Of a DNA stretch of 64,000 nucleotides, positions 47,908-56,327 are shown one piece after another. How positions within the stretch are numbered: the first letter of the stretch is position 1; the number at the start of each line of letters is the position of its first letter. The DNA comes from an uncultured Oscillospiraceae bacterium (GTDB taxonomy: Bacteria; Bacillota; Clostridia; Oscillospirales; Oscillospiraceae), in the NCBI GenBank assembly GCA_934565795.1, contig CAKTIM010000001.1, forward strand, positions 123,811-187,810, written 5' to 3'. The translations under genes and the position numbers were made by a program. The notes beneath the pieces were generated by a model. That model made no database searches. It had not been told where the DNA came from and saw nothing but the letters and a program-made list of their open reading frames with translations.

Positions 47908-50900
47908 CTAGCTGACCCCCTTTCGGCGTTTTTGGGTGAGGGCCAGGGCGGAGGTCAGGGTCAGGAGCAGGCCTGCCAGGGTGTAAGCCAGGGTGCCTGT
48001 GCCGCCAGTTTTGGGCAGCTCATACTTGGGGGATTCCAGGGTATTCTTTATGATGATGGAGCCAGAGGAAATGCCGGTGGTGTCGCTCTCGACGAACTCC
48101 CCGTCGCCATACTTGTATTCGACGGTGAATTTCTCGGTGGCGTTTTCATCCACAAGCTCCACAACATAATAGGTGTAGGTCACCTTGACCTTTTCCGCGC
48201 CCTCCGTCAGGGCTATCATTTCCTCGGAATAGAGAATCAGGTCTTTTTCCTTCTCGCTGCTCCATTTCCAGGCCGGGTTGCTGGTCTGTGACACATCATA
48301 GGGGCCGATCACCACATCGGAATTCTCAACCTTTTCTTCTCCCACCTTGGTCACGCGGTGCAGCTCAAAGGAAATCTTGCCCTGACGATCCTGGGTCACG
48401 TCCTTTCCGAAGTAATCAAACCACTGCTTGTCCACCTCAATAGAGGTCGGTTTGCGCTCGGTGGTGTTGACGACGGTGAGGGTGCCGCTGGAAATTTCCT
48501 TGGAATAGGTGACGGAGTAATTGCCCGGTTCCTCAATGATAAAGTAGGTATACCACTTTCCGTTGTAGTAGGAATCCAAGGTCACGACGTTCTCGCTGCT
48601 CCATTTCCAGCCATCATCCTTGGTCAGGATGTATCTGCCGATCTCCAAAAGCTCTGGATACTCTGACAAATCGGCATCGTAAGCCAATTCCTCATGGGTC
48701 TGGAGCTCGTCCGCCGTGGGCGCGTGATCCCACTGCTTACGGATAAGCCGGAAGTTAACCTCCGTGTTCTCCAGCTCGCCCAGGCCGCTCCATTGCTTTT
48801 GAATCTCTATGGCAGTCGGTTCAGGCGGCGGCGGGAGGGTGTTGGTAACGGTGATGTTGCCGGAGGTAATGCCGACTGCCACACCGTTTTCCACATTGGT
48901 ATAGGAGGTGGTGTACTCGCCCGAATCCTCTACCACATAGTAACTGAACCAGACGGTTCGACCGTCTATTGTGCCCTGGATGGGCACGTCCTCCGTGTGC
49001 TCACTGCTCAGCCATCTCCAGTTATTACTCTTATCCAGCGTGATCCGCCCTACGCATTCCGGCTCCGTCACCAGAGGCGTCGTCTCGTCGGTGCCGGTAT
49101 TGCCGGTGGACTGGGCTGTGTGGGAATAGGTGACAATGGGGTCGGCGTCATTGTTATTGGTGGCTATGCCGAAGGCAATGTCATGCTTAACGGTAATCGA
49201 GTATGTCCGGGTCGTCCCATCCACGCTTTCGGGGCTAACCTTGTAATAGTTTACATTGAAACCGTTAGACCCAATTGGAATCCAGAGTCTTGCATCCGAA
49301 TTAGCCGTGCAGTTCTGCACCTTGATGGTCACCACCGCTCCCTTGGGCACGGTGAAGGACTTGGTCGTGGTGATACCATATCTTCCATAGCCAATCACAA
49401 CTTTAGAGGTGCTGAGCAGCGGGTCGGACACCGACGCATCCTGGCGAACCTCTGTGGCAATCTGCATCAGGTTAAAGGACACGGAGGTGTACTTACTCTG
49501 GCTGTCTGTAACATTGTTGCCATTGTGGTCGCGCCAAATCTTTTCCACACTGAATTCGGCGGAATCGGCAACGTTGGTGATGCCCTCAAAATCGCTGTCG
49601 GTGGCCAAATCCTTCGCGCCCTGCATAATGAACGAGGTATCCTCCGGGAGCGTATGCTCGGTATCATCCTCGTCAGAGAAATAGAACTTAATGGAGGGCG
49701 GATTATTGGGGTCAGGGAAGATATAACCATCTGCGGGCTTTGTCTCCACCAGCTTATAAAGCACATTGGTTTCAAAGCCATCCTCGTAGCTGGCAACCAG
49801 CACACCGGCTCTATTCGTGGTATACACCTTTGGCGACGTATCCGTGCCCAATGCAATGGGGCCTTCCCAGCTCCAGGTGCCGTCATCGGCCTTCACCGCC
49901 CTGTATACCTGGAATTCAGCGCCCGAAATGAGCACCTGGGAGTTGCCCTCCTTTGTCTTGGTAATCACAAGGCTTTGGCCGGTATAGGAGCCAGCGTTGT
50001 TTTTCAACTCCGTGAAGCTGACGTTGGTATTACCATCATCCACGACCTCGTCTGGGTACGCAGTGAAGTAGGCACGGTTTTTGACACTTACGCTCCATAC
50101 CTCTTTAACCGTAGACTTAAAGCTGGTCAGGCGGTACTGGTATTCCAGAATCAGCGGTGTTGAGTCAGGTGCCTCCAGACGGATGTACTTGGTAACAAGG
50201 GAGTTGGGGAAGTCCTTGCCAGGATTATCCTCATCCGTTGTCCAGCGCCATTCGCTGCTGTCCAGCTCGCCATCCTTTACCAGGACTCCATCCTCCAGCT
50301 TCGCCCTATAAAGCTTTACACTTCCGCCAACCAGGTCATACACCAAATCATATGTACCACGCTGCGGATCATAGGTGAATTCATCCGTCACATAAACCTT
50401 GCTGCTTCCAGGCTGAATATCAACACCCTTGGGGTTGATATTCACCGTATAGCTCAGCACGCGGTCGGTGTTATCCTTGGCTGCGCGGGTCTTTGACATG
50501 GCGCCATCGCGGGGGTTCTCTTCCAGCTTCGTCCATTCCTGGGTCTGCTCGCTACCGCTGATGCTTCCCTCGTTGGTTTCACCCTCGGCATGGTTGACAA
50601 AGGTGCCTTCGGTTCCGCTTGCCTTAATGAAAGCATCATCCACCTTACAGCTCAGCGACATAACGAATGTGGTGCTTGGCTCCATCACATTTGCTTCGTT
50701 CTGGCGGGTCGCTTTCACGCGAACGGTATAGAAGCTGTTCCCCTCTTCCTTTATGCAGGTGCCGGAATAGTTATAGTAGCCGTCGCCGCCGGTGATATTT
50801 CCGTTGGCATCCACCGTCAGCTCCGCCATGGTCACACCATAGCTGGGCGTCTGTGCCTGCATGGAGAGCTTGATCACACTGACATCCTCCGGCAGCCTAT

Positions 50901-53859
50901 CGACGATCTTCACATAGGTCACATTGGCCACTGAGCCGAGGGTCACATTGACCTTCCAGTCCAGCTCACCGTTGTAATTCTCCACGGAGGTCGTGCCGGA
51001 GTTGCCCTTGCCATCCAGCTTGGTAAGGGTGGGCGGGGTAATATTGGCGTAGGAGACGGCCGTCTTATTGCGGTAATCCACCTTGTTCTGCCAGTTGCCG
51101 GTTCCAACCATTTCATTCCGGCGGGCGTAGGTGGTGTATTGCAGGACAAGCTGCTTGCCGGCCACGCTGGTGTCACCGCCAGAAGGATCGGTCGTCAGCC
51201 TGATTTGCATGTAGGTGGAATCCTGGCCCGCCGCGACCTGGTTGCCGCCCTTTTGGTCAAAGAACGTAACCTCGAAAGCGGAGCTGTTCAGCTCCTGCCC
51301 ATCGAAGAACAGGTGGACGCTGGATTGGTCATAATAATGCCTGGAATTGTTCTCCCCGGCGGGCTGGGTATCGTCGTTCAGGTATTCCTCCAGCACAAAG
51401 CCGTCCTTGGCCAGGGTAACCGTCGCAATCCAGTTGATGTGATACTTCCCGTCCGCGCCAACCGTGATGGCGCCGGTGGTTTTCTCCACCTTGCCGCCGT
51501 CATCGTAGACGGTGCTGGTGACCTCTCTCTCACCCAGGTAAGCCGTATTGGAAACGGGGTCGCTACCCCATTTGCCCAGCGTCTCTGCCGAGGTGTAGAA
51601 AATGATCTCGTATCTGTTTTCGTTCTTTCCATCCTCGCGGGGATTACCATCCTTGTCCACTGCGTTAAAGGTAATCGTGTCGCCCTCGATGGTGAAATGA
51701 GCCGCGAACTGATCCTCCGTCAAGTAGGGATGCCAGTTCAAAAGCACCGTCATCTTCGGCTCGTCAAGACGATTTTTCAGCATTTCGTCTATGAGCTTCA
51801 TTCCGGCAATGTTTCCATAGTTGCCGTTTACGGTGATCTTCCAGGGAATGACCGTCCTGTTCTGGCTACGATTTTCATCCCAATAGAGATTGGTTTTTTC
51901 AAGGTCTGGCACCTTGGGAGGCTCGGTAACCGGCTCGGTGGTTTCGGAGGAATCGGAGGGCTGGGTGGGCGTCTCCTGCGGAACATATACGCTCGATTCG
52001 GCTTCGTGCCGGATGTCCTTCCCATCCTTTTCGGAGGTACCCACAGCCTTGTTCTGCACGGTGGTCATGGACGCCGGTGCATTCTCCAGCGTGTACACGT
52101 AGGTAATTGTATAGGTATTTCCCTTTTCCAGCTGCGGAAGCTCTACCTCAAGGGTCTCCGTATCCGTGCCCGGCGTCCGGGTATAGGTAAAGCCGCCCTC
52201 TCCCTGCGTAAGCGATCCGTTCCTATCCTGAACAGTCACGCCCTCAAGCTTTGAAATGTCCACGCCGTTCTTGGTCAGGACGTCCTTGATGCTGACCGGG
52301 CCGGGCGTACCATTGGTGGTTCTGACCGTGACCGTGTAGGTCAGGCGCTTGCTGGTGGAATCATAAGTATAGGAGCCTGTCTTTTCGACCGTCAAATCAC
52401 CGGCCAGCGATTCGTTTTCCTCGTACCTGATATTATCACCTGAAACGTCCAGACTTACGTCACCATCCACGGGATAATGGATATCTCCGTTGCTGTCCGC
52501 CTTGTCCGCGCTCAGTCTGCCCTCTTTGTCGACGTAGCAGGTGATCTGTCCGTCCGCGATTTTAAGGTAATCTTCATAGAAAATGACGTGAAGCTCCACC
52601 TCGCCATTTTCATTCTTCTCGAAGCGGTATTGGAAAGATTTCATGTTATTCCGGCTATCAAAAGCATCCTCCCACTTTGTCGGGAACGCCTCGCTCAGCG
52701 GAACATCCTTGAGGTTCAGCAGGTATTCATTGCCGTGGTGTTTTTTGTTTCCATCCGCATCAACAGTGTAGATATGTCCATATCCGGCATCATCGTTCTC
52801 AACATTGAATGTGAACGCAATGCTCAGATTCATATCAAAGCTGTTGCTGTTCTTGTCGTACGACGCGCCGTCCACCCAGTTGCCATTTTCATCCTTAGTT
52901 TTGCTTGTAATCGTGACTGTGGCGACCTCGGCCATCCGCTCCGGCCCCTCGCTTGCTACCTGTATCGCCGCAACAAGGAGCATCGGCCCATCCGTGGGTT
53001 CCTCTTCCGTGGGTTCCTCTTCCGTGGGGTCGGCTTCCTGGGTGGGGGCCTCCGTTTCCTCCTGGGTGGGAGCCTCGGTTTCTTCCTGGTCAGTCGCCTC
53101 CGTCTCAGTGGGGGCTTCTGTCTGCGTCTCGGGGTGGGTGGCTGCTTCGGTTTCGGTGGGGGCTTCCGATGCTTCCGCGCCGGTCGCCTCGGACTGGGTC
53201 ACCGCCTCGGATGCGGTGGGCTGGTCGTCCGCCGTGGGGGTGAGCTGATCCAGATTCTCAATGAACGCCTGGTGGCTGTCCGCGCAGGCGTCGGAATGGG
53301 CGTGTTCCTCTTTGCCACAGACGCGGATGTAGCAGGCGTCGGAATGGCGGTGCTCCGGCAAGTCCTGCTTGCCGCACACCAGCTGGGCGGTGAAGTCCGC
53401 GGGGTAGCAGGCGTCGCTGTGGGCGTGGCCCGGCGTCTCGGCCAGGATGCAGGTCAGCTCGCCCTCGGTATAGCAATCGTCCCCATGGGTATGGGCGGCA
53501 TGCTCCACCTGACCGCAGGCAGGCTGGGGCTTGGAATAGCAATCCTGGGTATGATGGTGGGCGGTCTGCTCCCGCAGGGTGCAGATCAGCGCGCCGTCGG
53601 AATTATAGCAATTATCCCTGGTGTGGGTATGGGAGTAGACCTCCTGCTTGCCGCAGGTCAGCTGATAGCAGGCGGAGGAATGGGCATGCTCCTCAAGGCC
53701 GCAGCTCAAATCCTCCTTTTCCATGGTGATAGCGGGCAAAATCAGCGCATAGGTGGTGCAGAACACCACAAAGGCGGCAATGCAGGTGACCACATTGCGC
53801 CAGATATTTCGCTTTTTTCTCTGTGCGGCAAACTCATTCGCACTGCGAAGATTACGCAT
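47908..53859 (-). CDS. Giant pilus adhesin with LPKTG sorting signal
   Basis: A 1983-residue surface protein, probably the tip adhesin. An N-terminal hydrophobic export segment (about residues 22-44) precedes seven HxHxxxCY-type motifs (residues 58-192) with intervening CG/CT cysteines. A Thr/Glu/Pro/Gln stalk (about 205-290) follows, then about 1650 residues of beta-rich repeats including at least three C-terminal Cna_B-like units marked by WKWSSE, TYYVVE and a closing VTNT/VVNT/IKNT. It ends with LPKTGG, a membrane helix and QKRRKGVS. The start at 53859 follows GGGAGG. It is the first structural gene of the operon. Confidence 0.88.
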   Translation of the reverse strand: MRNLRSANEFAAQRKKRNIWRNVVTCIAAFVVFCTTYALILPAITMEKEDLSCGLEEHAHSSACYQLTCGKQEVYSHTHTRDNCYNSDGALICTLREQTAHHHTQDCYSKPQPACGQVEHAAHTHGDDCYTEGELTCILAETPGHAHSDACYPADFTAQLVCGKQDLPEHRHSDACYIRVCGKEEHAHSDACADSHQAFIENLDQLTPTADDQPTASEAVTQSEATGAEASEAPTETEAATHPETQTEAPTETEATDQEETEAPTQEETEAPTQEADPTEEEPTEEEPTDGPMLLVAAIQVASEGPERMAEVATVTITSKTKDENGNWVDGASYDKNSNSFDMNLSIAFTFNVENDDAGYGHIYTVDADGNKKHHGNEYLLNLKDVPLSEAFPTKWEDAFDSRNNMKSFQYRFEKNENGEVELHVIFYEDYLKIADGQITCYVDKEGRLSADKADSNGDIHYPVDGDVSLDVSGDNIRYEENESLAGDLTVEKTGSYTYDSTSKRLTYTVTVRTTNGTPGPVSIKDVLTKNGVDISKLEGVTVQDRNGSLTQGEGGFTYTRTPGTDTETLEVELPQLEKGNTYTITYVYTLENAPASMTTVQNKAVGTSEKDGKDIRHEAESSVYVPQETPTQPSDSSETTEPVTEPPKVPDLEKTNLYWDENRSQNRTVIPWKITVNGNYGNIAGMKLIDEMLKNRLDEPKMTVLLNWHPYLTEDQFAAHFTIEGDTITFNAVDKDGNPREDGKNENRYEIIFYTSAETLGKWGSDPVSNTAYLGEREVTSTVYDDGGKVEKTTGAITVGADGKYHINWIATVTLAKDGFVLEEYLNDDTQPAGENNSRHYYDQSSVHLFFDGQELNSSAFEVTFFDQKGGNQVAAGQDSTYMQIRLTTDPSGGDTSVAGKQLVLQYTTYARRNEMVGTGNWQNKVDYRNKTAVSYANITPPTLTKLDGKGNSGTTSVENYNGELDWKVNVTLGSVANVTYVKIVDRLPEDVSVIKLSMQAQTPSYGVTMAELTVDANGNITGGDGYYNYSGTCIKEEGNSFYTVRVKATRQNEANVMEPSTTFVMSLSCKVDDAFIKASGTEGTFVNHAEGETNEGSISGSEQTQEWTKLEENPRDGAMSKTRAAKDNTDRVLSYTVNINPKGVDIQPGSSKVYVTDEFTYDPQRGTYDLVYDLVGGSVKLYRAKLEDGVLVKDGELDSSEWRWTTDEDNPGKDFPNSLVTKYIRLEAPDSTPLILEYQYRLTSFKSTVKEVWSVSVKNRAYFTAYPDEVVDDGNTNVSFTELKNNAGSYTGQSLVITKTKEGNSQVLISGAEFQVYRAVKADDGTWSWEGPIALGTDTSPKVYTTNRAGVLVASYEDGFETNVLYKLVETKPADGYIFPDPNNPPSIKFYFSDEDDTEHTLPEDTSFIMQGAKDLATDSDFEGITNVADSAEFSVEKIWRDHNGNNVTDSQSKYTSVSFNLMQIATEVRQDASVSDPLLSTSKVVIGYGRYGITTTKSFTVPKGAVVTIKVQNCTANSDARLWIPIGSNGFNVNYYKVSPESVDGTTRTYSITVKHDIAFGIATNNNDADPIVTYSHTAQSTGNTGTDETTPLVTEPECVGRITLDKSNNWRWLSSEHTEDVPIQGTIDGRTVWFSYYVVEDSGEYTTSYTNVENGVAVGITSGNITVTNTLPPPPEPTAIEIQKQWSGLGELENTEVNFRLIRKQWDHAPTADELQTHEELAYDADLSEYPELLEIGRYILTKDDGWKWSSENVVTLDSYYNGKWYTYFIIEEPGNYSVTYSKEISSGTLTVVNTTERKPTSIEVDKQWFDYFGKDVTQDRQGKISFELHRVTKVGEEKVENSDVVIGPYDVSQTSNPAWKWSSEKEKDLILYSEEMIALTEGAEKVKVTYTYYVVELVDENATEKFTVEYKYGDGEFVESDTTGISSGSIIIKNTLESPKYELPKTGGTGTLAYTLAGLLLTLTSALALTQKRRKGVS

Positions 53860-53891
53860 CGCAATCCTCCCTTTCCACAAAGGTAACAGTT

Positions 53892-54470
53892 TTATTTCAC
53901 GGGGCCGAAGTCTGCAAACGGCCAGACGCGGTAAACGATTTTTCCGACGATCTGCTCTTCAAACACGCAGCCGACGGTGGTGCTGCGGCTATCCACCGAG
54001 GTAGCCCGGTGATCGCCGATGACGAAGATACGCCCCTCCGGCACCTGGTAGGGCAGCTGAATATCACATTCACCGAAGGCCTTTTCGTCCACATAGGGCT
54101 CGTCCAGGAGGGTACCGTTGACGTAAACGTTACCGTCCTCGTCGATATTGACCCACTCGCCCTCGAAAGCGACCACGCGCTTGACGAGAATCTTGTTATT
54201 ATAATAGAAGCTGACCACGTCGCCCCGGCTGAAATCCATGCCCTTGACGGAGACGACGATGTCGCCCTCTTTCAGCGACGGGGTCATGGAGGTGCCGTAA
54301 ATGCGGAGCACGGGCAGCAGCAGCGTCGCCACCAGGACGGCCACCGCCGCCACGGTGAGCAGCACATAGATGGTGCTGCGGATCACGCCGCGATAGCGCT
54401 TGTTATACTGAACCCGATCCAGCTCCCGCTGCAGGCGCTGGACGCCGGGATTCTCGAGCTGCTTTTTCAT
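53892..54470 (-). CDS. Signal peptidase I dedicated to the pilus island
   Basis: A 192-residue S26 peptidase with one membrane helix (about residues 32-54). The catalytic dyad is present: S61 in GTSMTPSL and K97 in ILVKRVVA; GDHRATSVDSR is the third family box. FCT-type pilus islands of streptococci also carry a signal peptidase homologue (SipA/LepA), there sometimes catalytically altered; this one looks active. Its start overlaps the coiled-coil gene stop by 4 bp. Confidence 0.92.
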   Translation of the reverse strand: MKKQLENPGVQRLQRELDRVQYNKRYRGVIRSTIYVLLTVAAVAVLVATLLLPVLRIYGTSMTPSLKEGDIVVSVKGMDFSRGDVVSFYYNNKILVKRVVAFEGEWVNIDEDGNVYVNGTLLDEPYVDEKAFGECDIQLPYQVPEGRIFVIGDHRATSVDSRSTTVGCVFEEQIVGKIVYRVWPFADFGPVK

Positions 54471-54952
54471 ACCATACCGCCCCTTCCCCGAAAGCGGGAG
54501 GCAAAGCCCGCAGGCATGGCCGGGGCAGGCCCGGCGGAGGGCTGGGCGGCTGGCGCTTTGGTCTCCTCCAGCAACTTGGCGCAGAGCTGGCGGGTCTTAT
54601 CCTCCATGCGGCGGCACTTCTGGCGGGTCTGCTCCTCCTGCTGGGCGCAGGCGGCGGCAGTCTCTTCGCGCTGCTTCTGGGCCTGGGCCAGCAGCTCGTC
54701 CGCCTGGGTCTGCTTGGCCTGGATGCTCTCCAGGTAGCGGTTGGCGGCGTCCTGTGCCTGGGTGAACACGCCGCTGAGGCTGAGGGCCGCCTCGGCGATG
54801 GAGCCGGAATTTTCCAGCGTGATCGTTCGGTCGGCAAGCTCCTGCTCCAGCTTGGACAGGCGCGCGGTAAGGCGCTCGTTTTCCTCGGTCTGCTCGATAA
54901 GAAGCTTGAGCAGGTCGGTGCGATTCAGTTTTTTAACTTCCCTGTCCGTCAT
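54467..54952 (-). CDS. Coiled-coil protein of the pilus island, unknown function
   Basis: A 161-residue soluble protein. It starts MTDREVKKLNRTDLLKLLIEQ, followed by an almost continuous coiled coil (about residues 20-125) rich in Glu, Gln and Arg, then a Pro/Ala-rich tail ending FRGRGG. No signal peptide, membrane helix or known domain is seen. It is first in the operon and translationally coupled to the signal peptidase gene, so a cytoplasmic assembly or scaffold role near the export site is plausible. GGGAGA precedes the start at 54952. Confidence 0.7.
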   Translation of the reverse strand: MTDREVKKLNRTDLLKLLIEQTEENERLTARLSKLEQELADRTITLENSGSIAEAALSLSGVFTQAQDAANRYLESIQAKQTQADELLAQAQKQREETAAACAQQEEQTRQKCRRMEDKTRQLCAKLLEETKAPAAQPSAGPAPAMPAGFASRFRGRGGMV

Positions 54953-55010
54953 GGCATATCTCCCGCCCGGCTGCAAGGCAGCGGGTTTATGTAAAGGATA
55001 AAAAATGCCC

Positions 55011-55031
55011 ATGCATACAAGCGGTATGCAT
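55011..55031. promoter_or_regulatory. Perfect inverted repeat in the pilus operon leader
   Basis: ATGCATAC, five bases, GTATGCAT: 8-bp arms, 59 bp before the first start codon and about 165 bp after the promoter. A candidate operator or RNA stem; a second small hairpin TTTGCCC-AA-GGGGCAAA lies at 55089-55105. The rest of 55032-55201 shows no gene. Confidence 0.5.
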
Positions 55032-55201
55032 CGGCAGCTGGCTAGGTCGGTGACCCCCTAAAGTTTTGCGTCCCCCCCTCGCGGAGGGTTTGCCCAAGGG
55101 GCAAATGGCAGGCCGCGAAAAAGGCCAAAGAGCCGAATGCCCCGTCGGTATGGAATTGTCACAGTCTACTTATGTAATATTGTTATCTCTCATTCGCTGT
55201 C

Positions 55202-55230
55202 ATTTTACAAGCTTTTTCCATAAAAATCAA
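55202..55230 (-). promoter_or_regulatory. Promoter of the pilus operon
   Basis: On the minus strand TTGATT (55230-55225), a 17-bp spacer and TAAAAT (55207-55202). It predicts a leader of about 240 nt before the coiled-coil gene. Confidence 0.6.
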
Positions 55231-55367
55231 GCAGGTTGGGCTTTAATAGTGCACAAAAATGTGGCGAAATTTTGTACATTCTGCCAGTCGTTTTCTGTTT
55301 ATCCAAGGTTTATATCCATAAAACGTTTCCAATTTGGTGGTTATTCTGATAAGCCTGCGCTGCCGGT

Positions 55368-55891
55368 TGAACGGTACACGCCAATCCGTAGGGGCGGATA
55401 CCAGCCGCCCGCAGCGTCGCGGAACTGAGCTGTCAATTGAATGAAAATAGCCAAAAGTTTCTGAGTTCGTAGGGGGCGGCAATTTGTCGCCCCGCCGGGT
55501 ACCGGGATTGAGCGGTTCGTCTATACAGCTCAGTTCCATTACCTTTCGGGCGGCTGGTATCCGATGAATCAATTGTATGATTGCCACTGGCAATCATTGA
55601 TATTTTGATTCGCTGCGCGGAGCACCACCCCTACGGACTCAGAATGTTTAACACTCTACCTTTTTAGTTGGGCCTCTCTCGAAACCATACGCTGAGTGCC
55701 CTCTTCAGTCGCTGCGGCAACAGCTATTCAATTATGGTATCATTGCCGCCGGCAATGATTGTTATTAAAGATTCGCTGCGCTCTGCAACACCCCTCAGGG
55801 AAGCTTGGGGATGTGCCCTTTAGGTTATACGTTGTTCTTTACTGCTTCCTAAACCGTCAGGTTAAGGGTCGGCAGGTTGCCGACCCCTACG
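55368..55891 (+). repeat. Long interspersed repeat, copy C (right flank of pilus island)
   Basis: The same non-coding hairpin-rich element as 42988-43447, in the same orientation, but 524 bp because of a 64-bp insertion at 55564-55627. It lies between the divergent pilus operon and pheST promoters. Confidence 0.85.
55564..55627 (+). mobile_element. 64-bp hairpin unit inserted into repeat copy C
   Basis: Copies B and D read directly from GGTATCCG into CCCC-A/T-CGGACTCAG; copy C is split there by 64 bp containing TATGATTGCC-GGCAATCATTG and TTGATTCGCTGC-CGGAGCACCAC. The same unit stands alone at 40314-40370. An empty-site/filled-site comparison thus shows insertion. No transposase is near, so it would move in trans or by recombination. 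Confidence 0.6.
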
Positions 55892-55978
55892 GGGGGCAGT
55901 TGTTTTTCCTGCTTCTATTCAATTTGCTGCTACACCAACTGTCAGGGGGTGGGGGGAAGAAAAAATGGGAAAAGGGGG

Positions 55979-56007
55979 TTGCATCTTTGGGGAGGATGTG
56001 TTAAGAT
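55979..56007 (+). promoter_or_regulatory. Promoter of pheST
   Basis: TTGCAT (55979-55984), a 17-bp spacer and TAAGAT (56002-56007), about 50 bp before the T-box structure. Confidence 0.6.
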
Positions 56008-56059
56008 GGCGGGGATATGAAAATGCTGCGATTGGGCTGCCTTGTATTGGTTTGCGCTG

Positions 56060-56276
56060 TCAGAGAGAGCGGGAGGGTGGAATCCGCTTGCGTGCAATGC
56101 TGGGCTTTCTCCCAGGAGCTGCCGCCTGAAATGTTTAGTAGGGCCGGACGGGTGATGCCGTTATCCATCATGGGCGTGGATGCGCCTGAAAGCTGCGCTG
56201 CAGATGCGGCGAATTGCGGGTGGTACCGCGGAAGGATTGCCTTTCGTCCCGGTTTTGTGGGGCGAGGGGCTTTTTT
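56060..56276 (+). promoter_or_regulatory. T-box leader controlling pheST
   Basis: The hallmark T-box GGGTGGTACCGCGG is at 56218-56231; its UGGU can pair with the ACCA end of tRNA-Phe. Upstream are AGTAGGG (56137-56143) and CCGTTATC typical of stem III. A candidate specifier codon TTT (Phe) lies at 56134-56136; TTC near 56107 is an alternative. The terminator is an 11-bp stem (CCTTTCGTCCC, 56240-56250, with GGGGCGAGGGG) followed by TTTTTT at 56271-56276. Uncharged tRNA-Phe should favour the antiterminator and turn on pheST. Confidence 0.9.
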
Positions 56277-56327
56277 ATTCCCATTTTGCCATCAGGAAAG
56301 TATGCAAACCTTTTAGGAGGAGAAGAA

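Noticed and set aside
53000..53250. Tandem repeats in the adhesin gene considered as a non-coding repeat array
   Set aside because: They encode the Thr/Glu/Pro-rich stalk in frame, so they are part of the gene, although slipped-strand length variation is possible.
52477..53886. Long plus-strand frame opposite the adhesin N-terminus
   Set aside because: Shadow of the repetitive adhesin coding sequence; the minus-strand frame has the signal segment, repeats and sorting signal.
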